Below are positions 17,721 through 26,114 of a stretch of 64,000 bases of DNA, piece by piece; position 1 is the stretch's first letter; every line of letters begins with the position of its first letter. Origin of the DNA: Parapedobacter pyrenivorans (GTDB lineage Bacteria; Bacteroidota; Bacteroidia; Sphingobacteriales; Sphingobacteriaceae); NCBI RefSeq assembly GCF_014636865.1, contig NZ_BMER01000004.1:186001-250000 (forward strand), in the 5' to 3' direction. The notes beneath the pieces were generated by a model that worked only from the letters and a program-made list of their open reading frames with translations, had not been told where the DNA came from and ran no database searches. The translations under genes were made by a program, and so were the position numbers.

Positions 17721-20672
17721 TTAGTCCGGTTGCTGGGGTAGCCAGTTATGCAACAGGGTTAAGAGTTTATTGCGATCGATGGGCTTTGTTAAGTAGTCTG
17801 ATGCACCTGCATCGATGGCCTTTTGGCGGTCGCCGGCCATGGCCTTGGCGCTGATGGCAATTGTCGGAATATGCGACCAGTCTGGATTTTTCCGGATTTC
17901 TTGCAGCGTTTCATAGCCATCCATTACGGGCATCATAATGTCCATGATTACCAAGTGAATGGACGGATTGGCTGCAAGCTGCTCAAGTGCTTCCGCTCCA
18001 TTGGTGGCGGGAGTGACATCTGCGCCGTGGGCTTCCAGCATCGCGGTAAGTGCGTATACATTGCGCATATCATCGTCTACCAGCAGGATTTTAGAACCGT
18101 CTAACCGGATTTGGTTGGCTTCAGAGTCGTCTGTGTTGGGTGCCATATTCGGCTCGGACGATCGGGGAGCCCTTGAGGGCGCTGCTTCCGGTAGGGTGGG
18201 TGAAATCGGGGGCGGAACGGAACCCACATCCAAACGTTCAAAGATGGCTTCAAGCTCGCCGATTTCAAAGGGCTTTATCGTCACGCCTGCAATCTCATTG
18301 GCCAAATGGCCCAAATCGTCGTGCGAAGTAATGACATGAACGGGAATATGGGCTAACTCGGGTGTCCGTTTCAAGGTGTCCAAAATTTCAGTACCTGATA
18401 GACCGGGCAGGTGAATGTCGAGGAGCACGGCGGCTGGCTTGTATTTACGCGCGCAATATAGTCCCTCCTCACCGTTCAGTGCAACGATGGTCTGGTAATT
18501 TTTACCGCGGGCAAAATCACGCAAGATGGTCGCGAAATTTTCATCGTCCTCAATGATGAGTAATATGCGGTCGCCCAATTGGATTTTATGACGGTCGTCG
18601 GGGATGAGCTGTTGTTGAACAGCAAGTGCACCGGTGTTTATAGACGGGGCTTTGGCTAATTTGGCTGGCGGTTCGGCGACTTGTTTTACGGGCACGGAAG
18701 GTCCGGTAATGGGAAGGTACAGGATAAACTCACTCCCTATGCCAAGCTCGCTGGATAACGTGATGCTGCCACCGAGTTGTTCGGCCAGCTGCCGACTGAT
18801 GGATAAGCCGAGACCGGTGCCGCCGTATTTCCGGTTGGTTGCACCGTCTGCCTGCTGGAACGCTTCGAAGATGGCCGACTGGTATTCTTTGGCGATTCCC
18901 GCGCCGTTATCTTTGACGGCAAATATTAGCTTGTCCGATCGTTCGCCGGGTTTGACCGTAAGGGAGACTTTGCCGTCTGCGGGCGTAAATTTCAGGGCGT
19001 TGGAAAGCAGATTCTTGAGGATCTGTTCGGTGCGCTTCTTGTCGGTGAAGATACGCAAGTCGTTGCTTACTTGGTTTTCAACGGAGAAATGAATCTGTCT
19101 TTCGGTGGCGACATGACGGAAAAGGTCTTCCATATCGGCAAGGAGGGTGGAAACCGGGACTTCCTCGGGATTCAGATCGATTTTTCCGGCTTCGATCTTG
19201 GACAGATCAAGGATGTCGTTGATCAAGCTGAGCAGGTCTGAGCCGGACTTATGGATAATGGTGCTGTACTCGCGTTGTTTGTCCGTCAGCCGACCGTCTT
19301 TGTTTTCTGCAAGGAGGTTGGCCAAAATGAGAATGCTATTGAGTGGCGTGCGCAATTCGTGTGACATGTTGGCCAAAAATTCCGACTTGTATCGGCTGCT
19401 CTGCGCTAGTGCCGATGCTTGTTCGGTGAGGACCTCCTGGGTCGATTCCAATTCTTCTTTTTGCTCACTAATTTGGCGAACCAGCTCTTCAAGGTGTTCG
19501 CGGGCCATCACGCTTTGTAGCGCGCTGCCGAGATTATGCTTGAGTAGGTCAAGTAACTGGATTTGCCTGGAATCGAATGCCGTGAGACCGATGAGCTCCA
19601 ATAACCCGATCAACTGTTCGTCAACCCACAGGGGAATCAACACGAGCGAAGTGGGTTGGATGGAGCCGAGGCCGGATTGGAGGGCATGACTGCCTGGAGG
19701 CAGGTTATTGACTTCCGTGATCGCTTTCGCCTGTGCGGCTTGTCCGGTGATGCCAACGCCCAGACGATGAAACGGAGGCAGTTCGGTTGGCGGTGCAAAA
19801 GCGCCGATGGGTACTAGGAGCCGTTGATCTTCTTCGTACCGGTAAAGGATGGCCGATGGGATCTGCAAGAGTTCTGCCAACGCTGCAGTACACGCTGCAG
19901 CCAACTTGGACACGTCTGCGTAATATTGCCCTTGTAGCAGATTGTTGATTTTGGATAGCCCGCTCAATTGCCAGTTTTGCTGGGACGTTTCGGTGTTCAG
20001 GGCTTCCATATCCCGCAAGCTCTGCTTAAGCTGACGCTGTGACTTGACCCGCGCCGTGAGCTCGTGATAAACCTGATAGCTCAGGATGCTAACGATCACT
20101 AAAATCAGCGCCAGCCCGCCGAAGAGCATCGCAATGGCTTGTTGGGATGATCGCTCGTTGCGTTTTTCTCGTTCTAGCAGCAAGTTGTTTTCCAGTTTCT
20201 CGAACCGGTCAATGTCTTCGGTGAACGAGGCCATTAGTCCCGTCCCGGTTCGGATGGTCTGCCGAAGGAGCGCGGTATCTTGGGAAGAGACCTTCGTTTC
20301 CTGTTGCCAATAATTGACTACCTGATTGAGGGATCGCTCGATTTGTTGCGCATTGGACCGTTGGGTGGGGTTATCGTGCACTAGCGCCATCAGGTTGGTC
20401 ATCGTGATCTTCAGCTCTCGGACGGTGGTGTCGAATGCAAAGATATACCGTGGATTGTCGGTAACGAACAAGTTTCGTTTGCTGTTTTCCATCTGCGTCA
20501 TGAGCTGGGTAAGCGACCCAGAGGTACGGAGTACCTGCTGTGTATGCTGTACCCACGCGGCTTGCCGAATTTGCTTTTGATAGGAAAAATACGAAAGTAT
20601 GCCGACCGTGATTACGATGACGTAACCGATGGTCAATCCGAGGTAAAGTCGCTGGGCAATGGATAATTTCAT
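17721..20672 (-). CDS. Hybrid sensor histidine kinase (CHASE3-GAF-HisKA-HATPase-REC-REC)
   Basis: A 983-residue membrane kinase. Two membrane helices (about 8-28 and 185-205) flank a helical CHASE3-type periplasmic sensor; then come a GAF domain (about 245-385), HisKA with H438 (ANMSHELRTPLN), an ATPase domain (NLLSNALKFT, DNGAGI, GTGLGLSI) and two receivers with phospho-acceptors D752 (LLDIHLPG) and D911 (IMDIMMP). No HPt or DNA-binding domain is present, so phosphate must leave to partner proteins such as the REC-kinase next to it or the receiver at 6983. It is the first gene of the minus-strand pair that faces the polysaccharide cluster. Confidence 0.93.
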   Translation of the reverse strand: MKLSIAQRLYLGLTIGYVIVITVGILSYFSYQKQIRQAAWVQHTQQVLRTSGSLTQLMTQMENSKRNLFVTDNPRYIFAFDTTVRELKITMTNLMALVHDNPTQRSNAQQIERSLNQVVNYWQQETKVSSQDTALLRQTIRTGTGLMASFTEDIDRFEKLENNLLLEREKRNERSSQQAIAMLFGGLALILVIVSILSYQVYHELTARVKSQRQLKQSLRDMEALNTETSQQNWQLSGLSKINNLLQGQYYADVSKLAAACTAALAELLQIPSAILYRYEEDQRLLVPIGAFAPPTELPPFHRLGVGITGQAAQAKAITEVNNLPPGSHALQSGLGSIQPTSLVLIPLWVDEQLIGLLELIGLTAFDSRQIQLLDLLKHNLGSALQSVMAREHLEELVRQISEQKEELESTQEVLTEQASALAQSSRYKSEFLANMSHELRTPLNSILILANLLAENKDGRLTDKQREYSTIIHKSGSDLLSLINDILDLSKIEAGKIDLNPEEVPVSTLLADMEDLFRHVATERQIHFSVENQVSNDLRIFTDKKRTEQILKNLLSNALKFTPADGKVSLTVKPGERSDKLIFAVKDNGAGIAKEYQSAIFEAFQQADGATNRKYGGTGLGLSISRQLAEQLGGSITLSSELGIGSEFILYLPITGPSVPVKQVAEPPAKLAKAPSINTGALAVQQQLIPDDRHKIQLGDRILLIIEDDENFATILRDFARGKNYQTIVALNGEEGLYCARKYKPAAVLLDIHLPGLSGTEILDTLKRTPELAHIPVHVITSHDDLGHLANEIAGVTIKPFEIGELEAIFERLDVGSVPPPISPTLPEAAPSRAPRSSEPNMAPNTDDSEANQIRLDGSKILLVDDDMRNVYALTAMLEAHGADVTPATNGAEALEQLAANPSIHLVIMDIMMPVMDGYETLQEIRKNPDWSHIPTIAISAKAMAGDRQKAIDAGASDYLTKPIDRNKLLTLLHNWLPQQPD

Positions 20673-20780
20673 GGTAGCTTTTTTAACGGCAGCGTTTTAC
20701 AAAAATGCAAAATTATCCTGATTTTCGGGACTTACATAAAACACCTATTATATATGCATATAGCCCGTTGCTCTAAAAAA

Positions 20781-20818
20781 ACAGCGAACGCTGTCCCCAT
20801 ATGGGAATGTCAATCGTC
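20781..20818 (+). promoter_or_regulatory. Possible ECF42-type promoter with adjacent palindromes
   Basis: TGTC at 20792-20795 and CGTC at 20815-20818 lie 23 bases apart, the spacing of ECF -35 and -10 elements. From memory, ECF42 promoters carry TGTCGA near -35 and a CG(A/T)C-like -10. Two palindromes overlap the site: ACAGCG-AA-CGCTGT (20781-20794) and CCCATATGGG (20796-20805). A start near 20825 gives a leader of about 23 bases to the DGPF gene. Autoregulation by the ECF42 gene is an inference. Confidence 0.4.
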
Positions 20819-20847
20819 ATAAGCACAAACATTAAAATTTTTTGACA

Positions 20848-21189
20848 ATGAAAGAATTTGCATTAATTTTCAGACTGAAAGACTTGGCTGACTTCCAGCC
20901 ATCGCCCGAACAGATGCAGGAACGGATGAATTGGTTGGCAGGCATCGCTGCGCAGAACAAGTTGGTGGATAAAGGCAATACGCTTCTGCCTATTGCAGGG
21001 AGCGCGAAGACCGTTAAAGCTGACGACGTGGTGACGGACGGACCGTATACCGAAATCAAGGAATTCATCAGCGGTTACATCGTGGTGAGGGCGGAAACGA
21101 TTGACGAGGCGGTAACCATGGCAAAAGAGAATCCAATTTTTATGGTCGGCGGCAACATTGAAGTCCGCGAGGTGTTAAAGCGTGATTGA
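20848..21189 (+). CDS. DGPF/YCII-domain protein
   Basis: A 113-residue cytoplasmic protein of the YCII/DGPF superfamily (dimeric ferredoxin-like fold). The signature DGPYTEIKEFISGYIVV stands near residues 64-80 with N-terminal MKEFALIFRL. I chose the ATG at 20848; the frame also allows a TTG two codons earlier. DGPF proteins are the standard genomic partners of ECF42 sigma factors, and one follows here with a 4-base overlap. The family function is unknown; roles as target or modulator of the sigma factor have been proposed. Confidence 0.9.
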   Translation: MKEFALIFRLKDLADFQPSPEQMQERMNWLAGIAAQNKLVDKGNTLLPIAGSAKTVKADDVVTDGPYTEIKEFISGYIVVRAETIDEAVTMAKENPIFMVGGNIEVREVLKRD

Positions 21190-22439
21190 CATTGGCTCAT
21201 ACGGGATCACATAACGAGGTCTTACCCCACTTATTCCGACAGGAATATGCAAAAATGACGGCTGTCTTATGCCGTCATTTTGGTTTACGGCACATGGAAA
21301 CCGCTGAGGACATTGCAGGCGACACGTTTCTGAAAGCGTCTGAGCACTGGGCCATCCATGGAGTACCTGAGAATCCGGCGGCTTGGTTGTATACGGTCGC
21401 CAAAAACAAGGCCAAAGATTATATTAAACACCTGTCGGTCGTTGAGACCCGGGTGCGGAGCCAAACCGAAACGGAGCGCATCCGATACGAAGAAGCGTTT
21501 GAATACCACGAGCAGAGCATCGCAGATAGCCAGCTAGCAATGATTTTTGCGGTTTGTAACCCGGCAAACGCAAGCAAGAGCCAAATCTGTTTGGCGCTAC
21601 AGATCCTGTGTGGCTTCAGTGTTGAAGAAATCGCCAATGCATTCCTGACGAAAGTCGAAACGATAAAAAAACGCTTGCAGCGGGCAAGAAGCAACCTGCG
21701 GAACGATCATTTCCAGGTTGGCTTGTTGAGTGAAGCGGCAATCGTATTCAGACTGCCTACCGTTCTAAAGACACTGTACTTGGTGTTTAATGAGGGTTAT
21801 TTTTCCAAAACAGGCGATCAACTGGTGAGAAAGGAACTCTGTTCCGAAGCGATACGGCTCGGTTTGGTATTGACTGAAAACCCATTGACAAACACGCCGC
21901 AGGTGAATGCGTTAATGGCGTTGATGTGCTATCAGAGCTCGCGGCTGGAGGCGCGAACCGGAGCGGGAAATGAAACCATCCGCTTTGATGACCAGGATAG
22001 AGGGCAATGGGATAAAGCGCTCATTCAACGGGGGCATCATTACCTGATCAATGCCACTACTGGCAACGAAATCTCGGCATACCATTTGGAAGCCGGCATT
22101 GCGTATTGGCACACCGTCATTTCAGACGCAAACAAATGGCCGCATATCCTGCAATTGTATAATCAACTGATCCTGATCGAATATTCTCCGATGGTGGCAT
22201 TGAATAGAACGTTTGCCTTTGCGAACGTTTACGGACAAGAAGAGGCCATCAGCGAGGCAGAGAAATTGCAGCTGACGGGCAATAACCATTACCATGCGTT
22301 GCTGGGCTATCTTTATTCGGGAACGGATACCGCAAAAGCGCTAGCACACTATGAACAAGCCATCCGGCTCACCCGTTCTAAACCGGAAAAGCAGGTACTC
22401 TCGGATCTGAAAATGCATTGTGCTGCGCAACAGCGATGA
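21186..22439 (+). CDS. ECF42-type RNA polymerase sigma factor with C-terminal extension
   Basis: A 417-residue sigma factor. Region 2 is seen at about 12-85 (LFRQEYAKMTAVLCRHFG, AEDIAGDTFLKASEHW, AWLYTVAKNKAKDYIKH) and region 4 at about 125-165 (FSVEEIANAFLTKVETIKKR). The remaining 240 residues form the DUF6596/TPR-like extension typical of ECF42 (VFNEGYFSKTG, ALMALMCYQSSRLEAR). In this group the extension is thought to replace an anti-sigma factor. The first ATG would delete part of region 2, so I take the TTG at 21186, which overlaps the upstream TGA as TTGA and implies translational coupling to the DGPF protein. Confidence 0.9.
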   Translation: MTLAHTGSHNEVLPHLFRQEYAKMTAVLCRHFGLRHMETAEDIAGDTFLKASEHWAIHGVPENPAAWLYTVAKNKAKDYIKHLSVVETRVRSQTETERIRYEEAFEYHEQSIADSQLAMIFAVCNPANASKSQICLALQILCGFSVEEIANAFLTKVETIKKRLQRARSNLRNDHFQVGLLSEAAIVFRLPTVLKTLYLVFNEGYFSKTGDQLVRKELCSEAIRLGLVLTENPLTNTPQVNALMALMCYQSSRLEARTGAGNETIRFDDQDRGQWDKALIQRGHHYLINATTGNEISAYHLEAGIAYWHTVISDANKWPHILQLYNQLILIEYSPMVALNRTFAFANVYGQEEAISEAEKLQLTGNNHYHALLGYLYSGTDTAKALAHYEQAIRLTRSKPEKQVLSDLKMHCAAQQR

Positions 22440-22448
22440 GTTGCTATT

Positions 22449-22489
22449 AAGATACCGCTCCCCCCATTAAGGGGCGAGCGGTATCTTTT
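22449..22489. terminator. Bidirectional-looking terminator between convergent genes
   Basis: A 12-bp perfect stem (22449-22460 with 22476-22487) continues inward, after one mismatch, into CCCC (22462-22465) pairing with GGGG (22471-22474) around a 5-base loop. TTTT follows on the plus strand; on the minus strand the tail is T-poorer. It separates the ECF42 gene from the leftward GH32-like gene. Confidence 0.85.
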
Positions 22490-22502
22490 GAGGGAAGGAT
22501 AC

Positions 22503-24569
22503 TTAATGATTGTATGCAGCCATCTTCACGTTTTGAATGCCGGTATCATCCGATCTGAACAGCAGCTTTTCGACTTTCAAACCGGGGCAGAACGTAATCA
22601 TGGTGCGTTTACCAGCAATTTCCGCATCGATCTGTGATCCGCCATACTTGGTGTCGTATTTGACGAATATGCGGACGGTGAACGGCCCGTCCGTATCGAA
22701 TAGGTTTTCGATGCCGTAATGGCGGGCGTGGTTCGGAAAGCCGCCTTCGCGCAGGGTCTTTTCCTGTCCGGAGAACTGCTGAAGGGATCCTTGACCGTAT
22801 TGCGCCCTTTTTCCGTGCGGGCTCAACTGGAATTCACAGGCGTGCTCGGCGTCGTCTTCACCTAAGAACAGGGCGCCCAGTTTGCCGGATAGGTCCTCAC
22901 CGGGCTTTACATCAAACGTCAGCAGGAAGGAGGGATCATCGACCTCAAATGTGGAGTTTTCCTCGATTTCATCGGCCAGGGTGCGTTGCCTTCCCGTGAC
23001 CGGCACGAGCTCTTCCATCCATTTGGTGCCGATCCGTCCATCCGGGAACTGGAGCATTTCATGGATGTTTAATGTGCCGCCCCAGTTGGCCATCGGAATC
23101 CAGCCGGCCATCAGAAACCGGCCGTCGTTGATTTCGGTAACCGCGGGTACACACATGCCATTATAGAAATCAAGCCCCTGCTTGACAACGTCCGTATAAC
23201 CGTCTTCTGGTGCGCTGGCGGGCTTTGACCAAAGGCCGGTAAAGCCGCCGATCACGTAGTCGTAATTCCCCCAACGGAAGAAAAACGTGCAGTCACCGCC
23301 GGGAGGAAACCCGGGATTAATGGATTTCCAACCGCCTTCGATCGATTTTGATTCCCAGGTACCCTTTGCGCCGTAGTTCGCCAGCATGCGCAGGCGGCCT
23401 TCGGGATCGGTATAGACGCTGGGGTTTTCGCAATGATGGAATAACGTGTGTGTTTTTTTGAAATTGCTGATCCCATCCGCGCTGATGGAGTAGGTGGATC
23501 CGGCGGGATATCCCGATAGGGTATCGTATCCAAACGAGCCTGTAGCACCGTGTTGGTTGTAATAATCCAATAGCAACGGCAGGGTGGTTGCTTCTTTGGG
23601 ATAGATACGGGTGGTGTGCAGGCCATAGCTGATGCAAAGTTTGCCATCGCTGATGAATGGCGTGCCCGTGCCCAGTGTTTCCCACTGGCTTTCGATCGGG
23701 GTAGCGGCCTCGTGCTCGGTCCAGGTGACGAAGTCGGTCGTTGACAAGTGTTCGAAATAATGCCCACCGCGCCCGAATTTGCTGGCGTGGCCCCGCCTGT
23801 CAAACAGGTAGAATACGTGATACCGGCCCTCATGGTAGAAGGTGGCCACGTCGCCCACCCAGGCGTTGTGGCCGGCAGGGGTCCAGTATTGGATATCCTT
23901 CGCGATTCGTGGAGTTTTTAACGGCGTTTTTGCGGGCTCCAGGCCGGGGAGGAAGAGTTCGGCCCTGGAAACAAGGTCTGGGTCGATCGCCCAGGTCTGC
24001 TGGGCGGGCCATTGGGGATAGCCCAACGCAAAATCATTGTCGAGCAGTTCGCCGTCTACATACAGTGACCAACGTACACCCGAGAAATGGAGGACGATTT
24101 CATGCTGGCCGGTAGATTCGGTCAAAACCCCCAATGGAATGCCGATAATCATATCCCGTACCTCCTTTTCGGTACTGTTCGGAAGCGGGTGCAGCCGCAG
24201 CGCCGCTTGAAATACGGGAACCGAACCATCCGCCATCGGATAGGCTGGATAGTTTTGGAGGTTGCGGTCGGAGGGATCGTGCTTGAAGGCGGTAACCTCC
24301 AGTACACCGGGAATATGCAGCAGTTGCTTACCGGATAGGTGCTGGCCGATCGTGGCGGTCAGCTTGATCGTAAAACTGCTGCTGTCTGCCGGTGCATCAA
24401 AGGTGCCTTGGGCCGACTTCGGCGATAGCGTGCTGGCCGGTGGGACGTCCTCGGAAAATACCCAGGGGGCCGCGTTGAGCTCGATTTGAACAACTTTTTT
24501 CTTTTCAACGCAACCTATAAAAAGCAGGCTGCAGCTGATCAGCATAAGGAAGGGATAAATTGGTCTCAT
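22503..24569 (-). CDS. GH32-like beta-propeller lipoprotein with altered active-site motifs
   Basis: A 688-residue surface or periplasmic lipoprotein (LLFIGC, lipidation at Cys20). Residues about 55-185 look like a concanavalin/LamG-type sandwich and 225-530 like the five-bladed propeller of GH32 and its relatives (WVGDVATFYHEGRYHVFYLF, FDTDG-type C-terminal sandwich later). The three GH32 landmarks are changed: D240 in WVGDV for WMNDP, E381-N382-P383 for the RDP motif, and D426-C427 for the acid/base EC motif. It could have unusual specificity or only bind glycan. Only 15 bp separate it from the regulator gene upstream, so the two are probably co-transcribed. It belongs to the utilisation locus at 22.5-35.4 kb. 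Confidence 0.75.
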   Translation of the reverse strand: MRPIYPFLMLISCSLLFIGCVEKKKVVQIELNAAPWVFSEDVPPASTLSPKSAQGTFDAPADSSSFTIKLTATIGQHLSGKQLLHIPGVLEVTAFKHDPSDRNLQNYPAYPMADGSVPVFQAALRLHPLPNSTEKEVRDMIIGIPLGVLTESTGQHEIVLHFSGVRWSLYVDGELLDNDFALGYPQWPAQQTWAIDPDLVSRAELFLPGLEPAKTPLKTPRIAKDIQYWTPAGHNAWVGDVATFYHEGRYHVFYLFDRRGHASKFGRGGHYFEHLSTTDFVTWTEHEAATPIESQWETLGTGTPFISDGKLCISYGLHTTRIYPKEATTLPLLLDYYNQHGATGSFGYDTLSGYPAGSTYSISADGISNFKKTHTLFHHCENPSVYTDPEGRLRMLANYGAKGTWESKSIEGGWKSINPGFPPGGDCTFFFRWGNYDYVIGGFTGLWSKPASAPEDGYTDVVKQGLDFYNGMCVPAVTEINDGRFLMAGWIPMANWGGTLNIHEMLQFPDGRIGTKWMEELVPVTGRQRTLADEIEENSTFEVDDPSFLLTFDVKPGEDLSGKLGALFLGEDDAEHACEFQLSPHGKRAQYGQGSLQQFSGQEKTLREGGFPNHARHYGIENLFDTDGPFTVRIFVKYDTKYGGSQIDAEIAGKRTMITFCPGLKVEKLLFRSDDTGIQNVKMAAYNH

Positions 24570-24584
24570 TTTTCTTTGAATTAG

Positions 24585-25676
24585 TTAACGAAATTGGCTG
24601 GATTCACGGATAACGATAGCTCCTTTGAGGTTTACGGTGATCGGGATGCGGTTGTTTTCTTTCAACCTGCGCATTAGCAGTTCAATGCTGATGTTGGCAA
24701 TCTCCTCGCAAGGCTGGCGGAATGACGTCAACGAATGCTTCAGGTGCTTGGAGTACTTCATGTCGTCGTATCCGCAGATCAGGATGTCTTTCGATATCTC
24801 GATGCCGAGGTCGTCCAATGACGACATCAGTACGGCTGCCGTCGAATCGTTGGCGCAGATGATGCCTGTTTTGCCGGCAATCACTTCCATGCCCTTTACC
24901 AACTCCAAATCCTCGGGACTGCCGCAGAACACATTGCTTTCCGTAAACGCATAGCCATGCTTAAGCGCCGTATCACGCACCCCTGAAAGGCGCAGGTCTA
25001 CCGAGCTGGCGGAACCCGGCCGGTAGAAAAAATGTAGTTTTTCGCAGCCGCGATCGATGAGGTGCTGGGCCATAACGCAGCCGGCGCTGAAATTATCGAT
25101 GCATACCACATCGAATTCGCTGCGGTCTGGAGCAGCGAGGATATCTCGGTCGATCAGTACCAGTGGGATACCTGCCTCCCGGATGACCTGGCAGATTTTG
25201 AGATTTAACTCGTAGGCATCTGGCACGCGCTCAAGCGGAGAGAAAAAGATGCCATCCACCTTTTTCTGGATGTAGCTTTCGAGACACGATTCGATCAGCG
25301 ATTTCCGGATTTCAGCACTGCTTGCGGTAGCGCCTTCCCAAAAGCAATTAAACATCCCCGATTCGGATTGCCGTAGCAATTGATCGTTGATGATCGAGAA
25401 GATCTCGGATTCTCCGGATCCCGGAAGCAACAGGCCAAACGTGTAGGGGGTGCTGGTGTGTTGGTAAGTGACCACCGTTCCGAGGCCTTTGGTTTTCTTT
25501 ACAAAGCCTTCTTCCTGTAGCTGGTTATACACTTTGGCAATGGTGGGCCTGGATACATCGTATCGTTTGGCAAGCGTCTGTTCGGTAGGTAGCATGGCAC
25601 CCGGCAGAAACCCTTCTTTAATGATCTGGTTCTTGAGCGTGTCGTAGATCGTCTTGTGGCTTGTTTTAGCAGACAT
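24585..25676 (-). CDS. GntR-family regulator with LacI-type sugar-binding domain (AraR-like)
   Basis: A 363-residue transcription factor. The N-terminal winged helix is of GntR type (residues about 8-75: LKNQIIKEGFLPGAMLPTEQ is preceded by IYDT and followed by LAKRYDVSRPTIAKVYNQLQ). Residues about 77-355 are a periplasmic-binding-protein-like sensor as in LacI/AraR (TFGLLLPGSGESEIF, DGIFFSPLERV, IPLVLIDRD, GIICANDSTAAVL). It should bind DNA in the divergent region 25677-26114 and respond to a sugar or sugar phosphate released by the locus. The repeated AATGTTTACATT-type sites there are the likely operators. Confidence 0.93.
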   Translation of the reverse strand: MSAKTSHKTIYDTLKNQIIKEGFLPGAMLPTEQTLAKRYDVSRPTIAKVYNQLQEEGFVKKTKGLGTVVTYQHTSTPYTFGLLLPGSGESEIFSIINDQLLRQSESGMFNCFWEGATASSAEIRKSLIESCLESYIQKKVDGIFFSPLERVPDAYELNLKICQVIREAGIPLVLIDRDILAAPDRSEFDVVCIDNFSAGCVMAQHLIDRGCEKLHFFYRPGSASSVDLRLSGVRDTALKHGYAFTESNVFCGSPEDLELVKGMEVIAGKTGIICANDSTAAVLMSSLDDLGIEISKDILICGYDDMKYSKHLKHSLTSFRQPCEEIANISIELLMRRLKENNRIPITVNLKGAIVIRESSQFR

Positions 25677-25688
25677 AATTAAAGGTAT

Positions 25689-25711
25689 TTACATTGTGGT
25701 GGCAAATGTAA
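25689..25711. promoter_or_regulatory. Inverted TTACATT...AATGTAA site at the regulator promoter
   Basis: TTACATT (25689-25695) and AATGTAA (25705-25711) form a perfect inverted repeat with a 9-base spacer. The right arm overlaps CAAATGTA (25703-25710), which on the minus strand reads TACATTTG, a match to the -7 consensus, so binding here would block the regulator gene itself. Autorepression is an inference. Confidence 0.5.
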
Positions 25712-25833
25712 TATTATTTATTAAATTATTTTTACATTTATTGCAGTAAGGTGTAAATTTTTTCTGCAATTACCTTCCTTGTGGTTAAATTTAGTCGGCA
25801 ATTATTCATCAATTGAAAAATATTCTTCGCCAT

Positions 25834-25857
25834 AATGTTTACATTTCATGTATGTAA
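25834..25857. promoter_or_regulatory. Candidate operator, copy 1
   Basis: AATGTTTACATT (25834-25845) followed by ATGTAA (25852-25857), which again pairs with TTACAT inside the first element. The 12-mer recurs in exact reverse complement at 25997-26008. Expected ligand is the GntR/LacI-type regulator encoded at 24585-25676. Confidence 0.55.
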
Positions 25858-25996
25858 CCCTACCAATTATGCAAGGTGTTGTAGATGGATACTTGTTTTC
25901 ATTATTCTTAATATGAGTGTATTGTGAAAAATTAGGAATGGGAAGTTTTGAATTGCATGGGGATTTAGTGAAAATAAAGGCTTCTTTTTGGTTTTA

Positions 25997-26008
25997 AATG
26001 TAAACATT
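25997..26008. promoter_or_regulatory. Candidate operator, copy 2 (reverse orientation)
   Basis: AATGTAAACATT is the exact reverse complement of the 12-mer at 25834-25845. It ends 26 bases before the -33 element of the rightward promoter (26035), so both copies together could support looping or graded repression. Inference from position and repetition only. Confidence 0.55.
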
Positions 26009-26034
26009 ATGATAATCAATTGTGATAAAATAGT

Positions 26035-26065
26035 TTTGTTTTTGTGAATATCGCCGCTATATTTG
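26035..26065 (+). promoter_or_regulatory. Bacteroidota-type promoter for the rightward operon
   Basis: TTTG (26035-26038) and TATATTTG (26058-26065) are separated by 19 bases, an exact fit to the Bacteroidota -33 TTTG / -7 TAnnTTTG pattern. A start near 26072 gives a leader of about 40 bases before the ATG at 26115. It should drive GH32, susC, susD, kinase and transporter as one operon. Confidence 0.7.
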
Positions 26066-26114
26066 ACCTCGAACTGGTACCAATTATGCCTTGTTTCATG
26101 TAACTTTTATAACC

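Larger units (their letters stand above)
25677..26114. other. Divergent AT-rich control region of the utilisation locus, 438 bp
   Basis: Lies between the leftward regulator gene and the rightward enzyme gene. It holds at least three sites built from TTTACATT/AATGTAAA half-sites and a good promoter at 26035-26065, all listed separately. Further single half-sites occur at 25731-25740 (TTTACATTTA) and 25752-25758 (TGTAAAT). No gene or RNA structure is seen. Confidence 0.8.

Noticed and set aside
16614-20672. Kinase pair as a split fragment of one larger gene
   Set aside because: Each product has its own complete phospho-acceptor and ATPase domains, so they are two kinases and not pieces of one.
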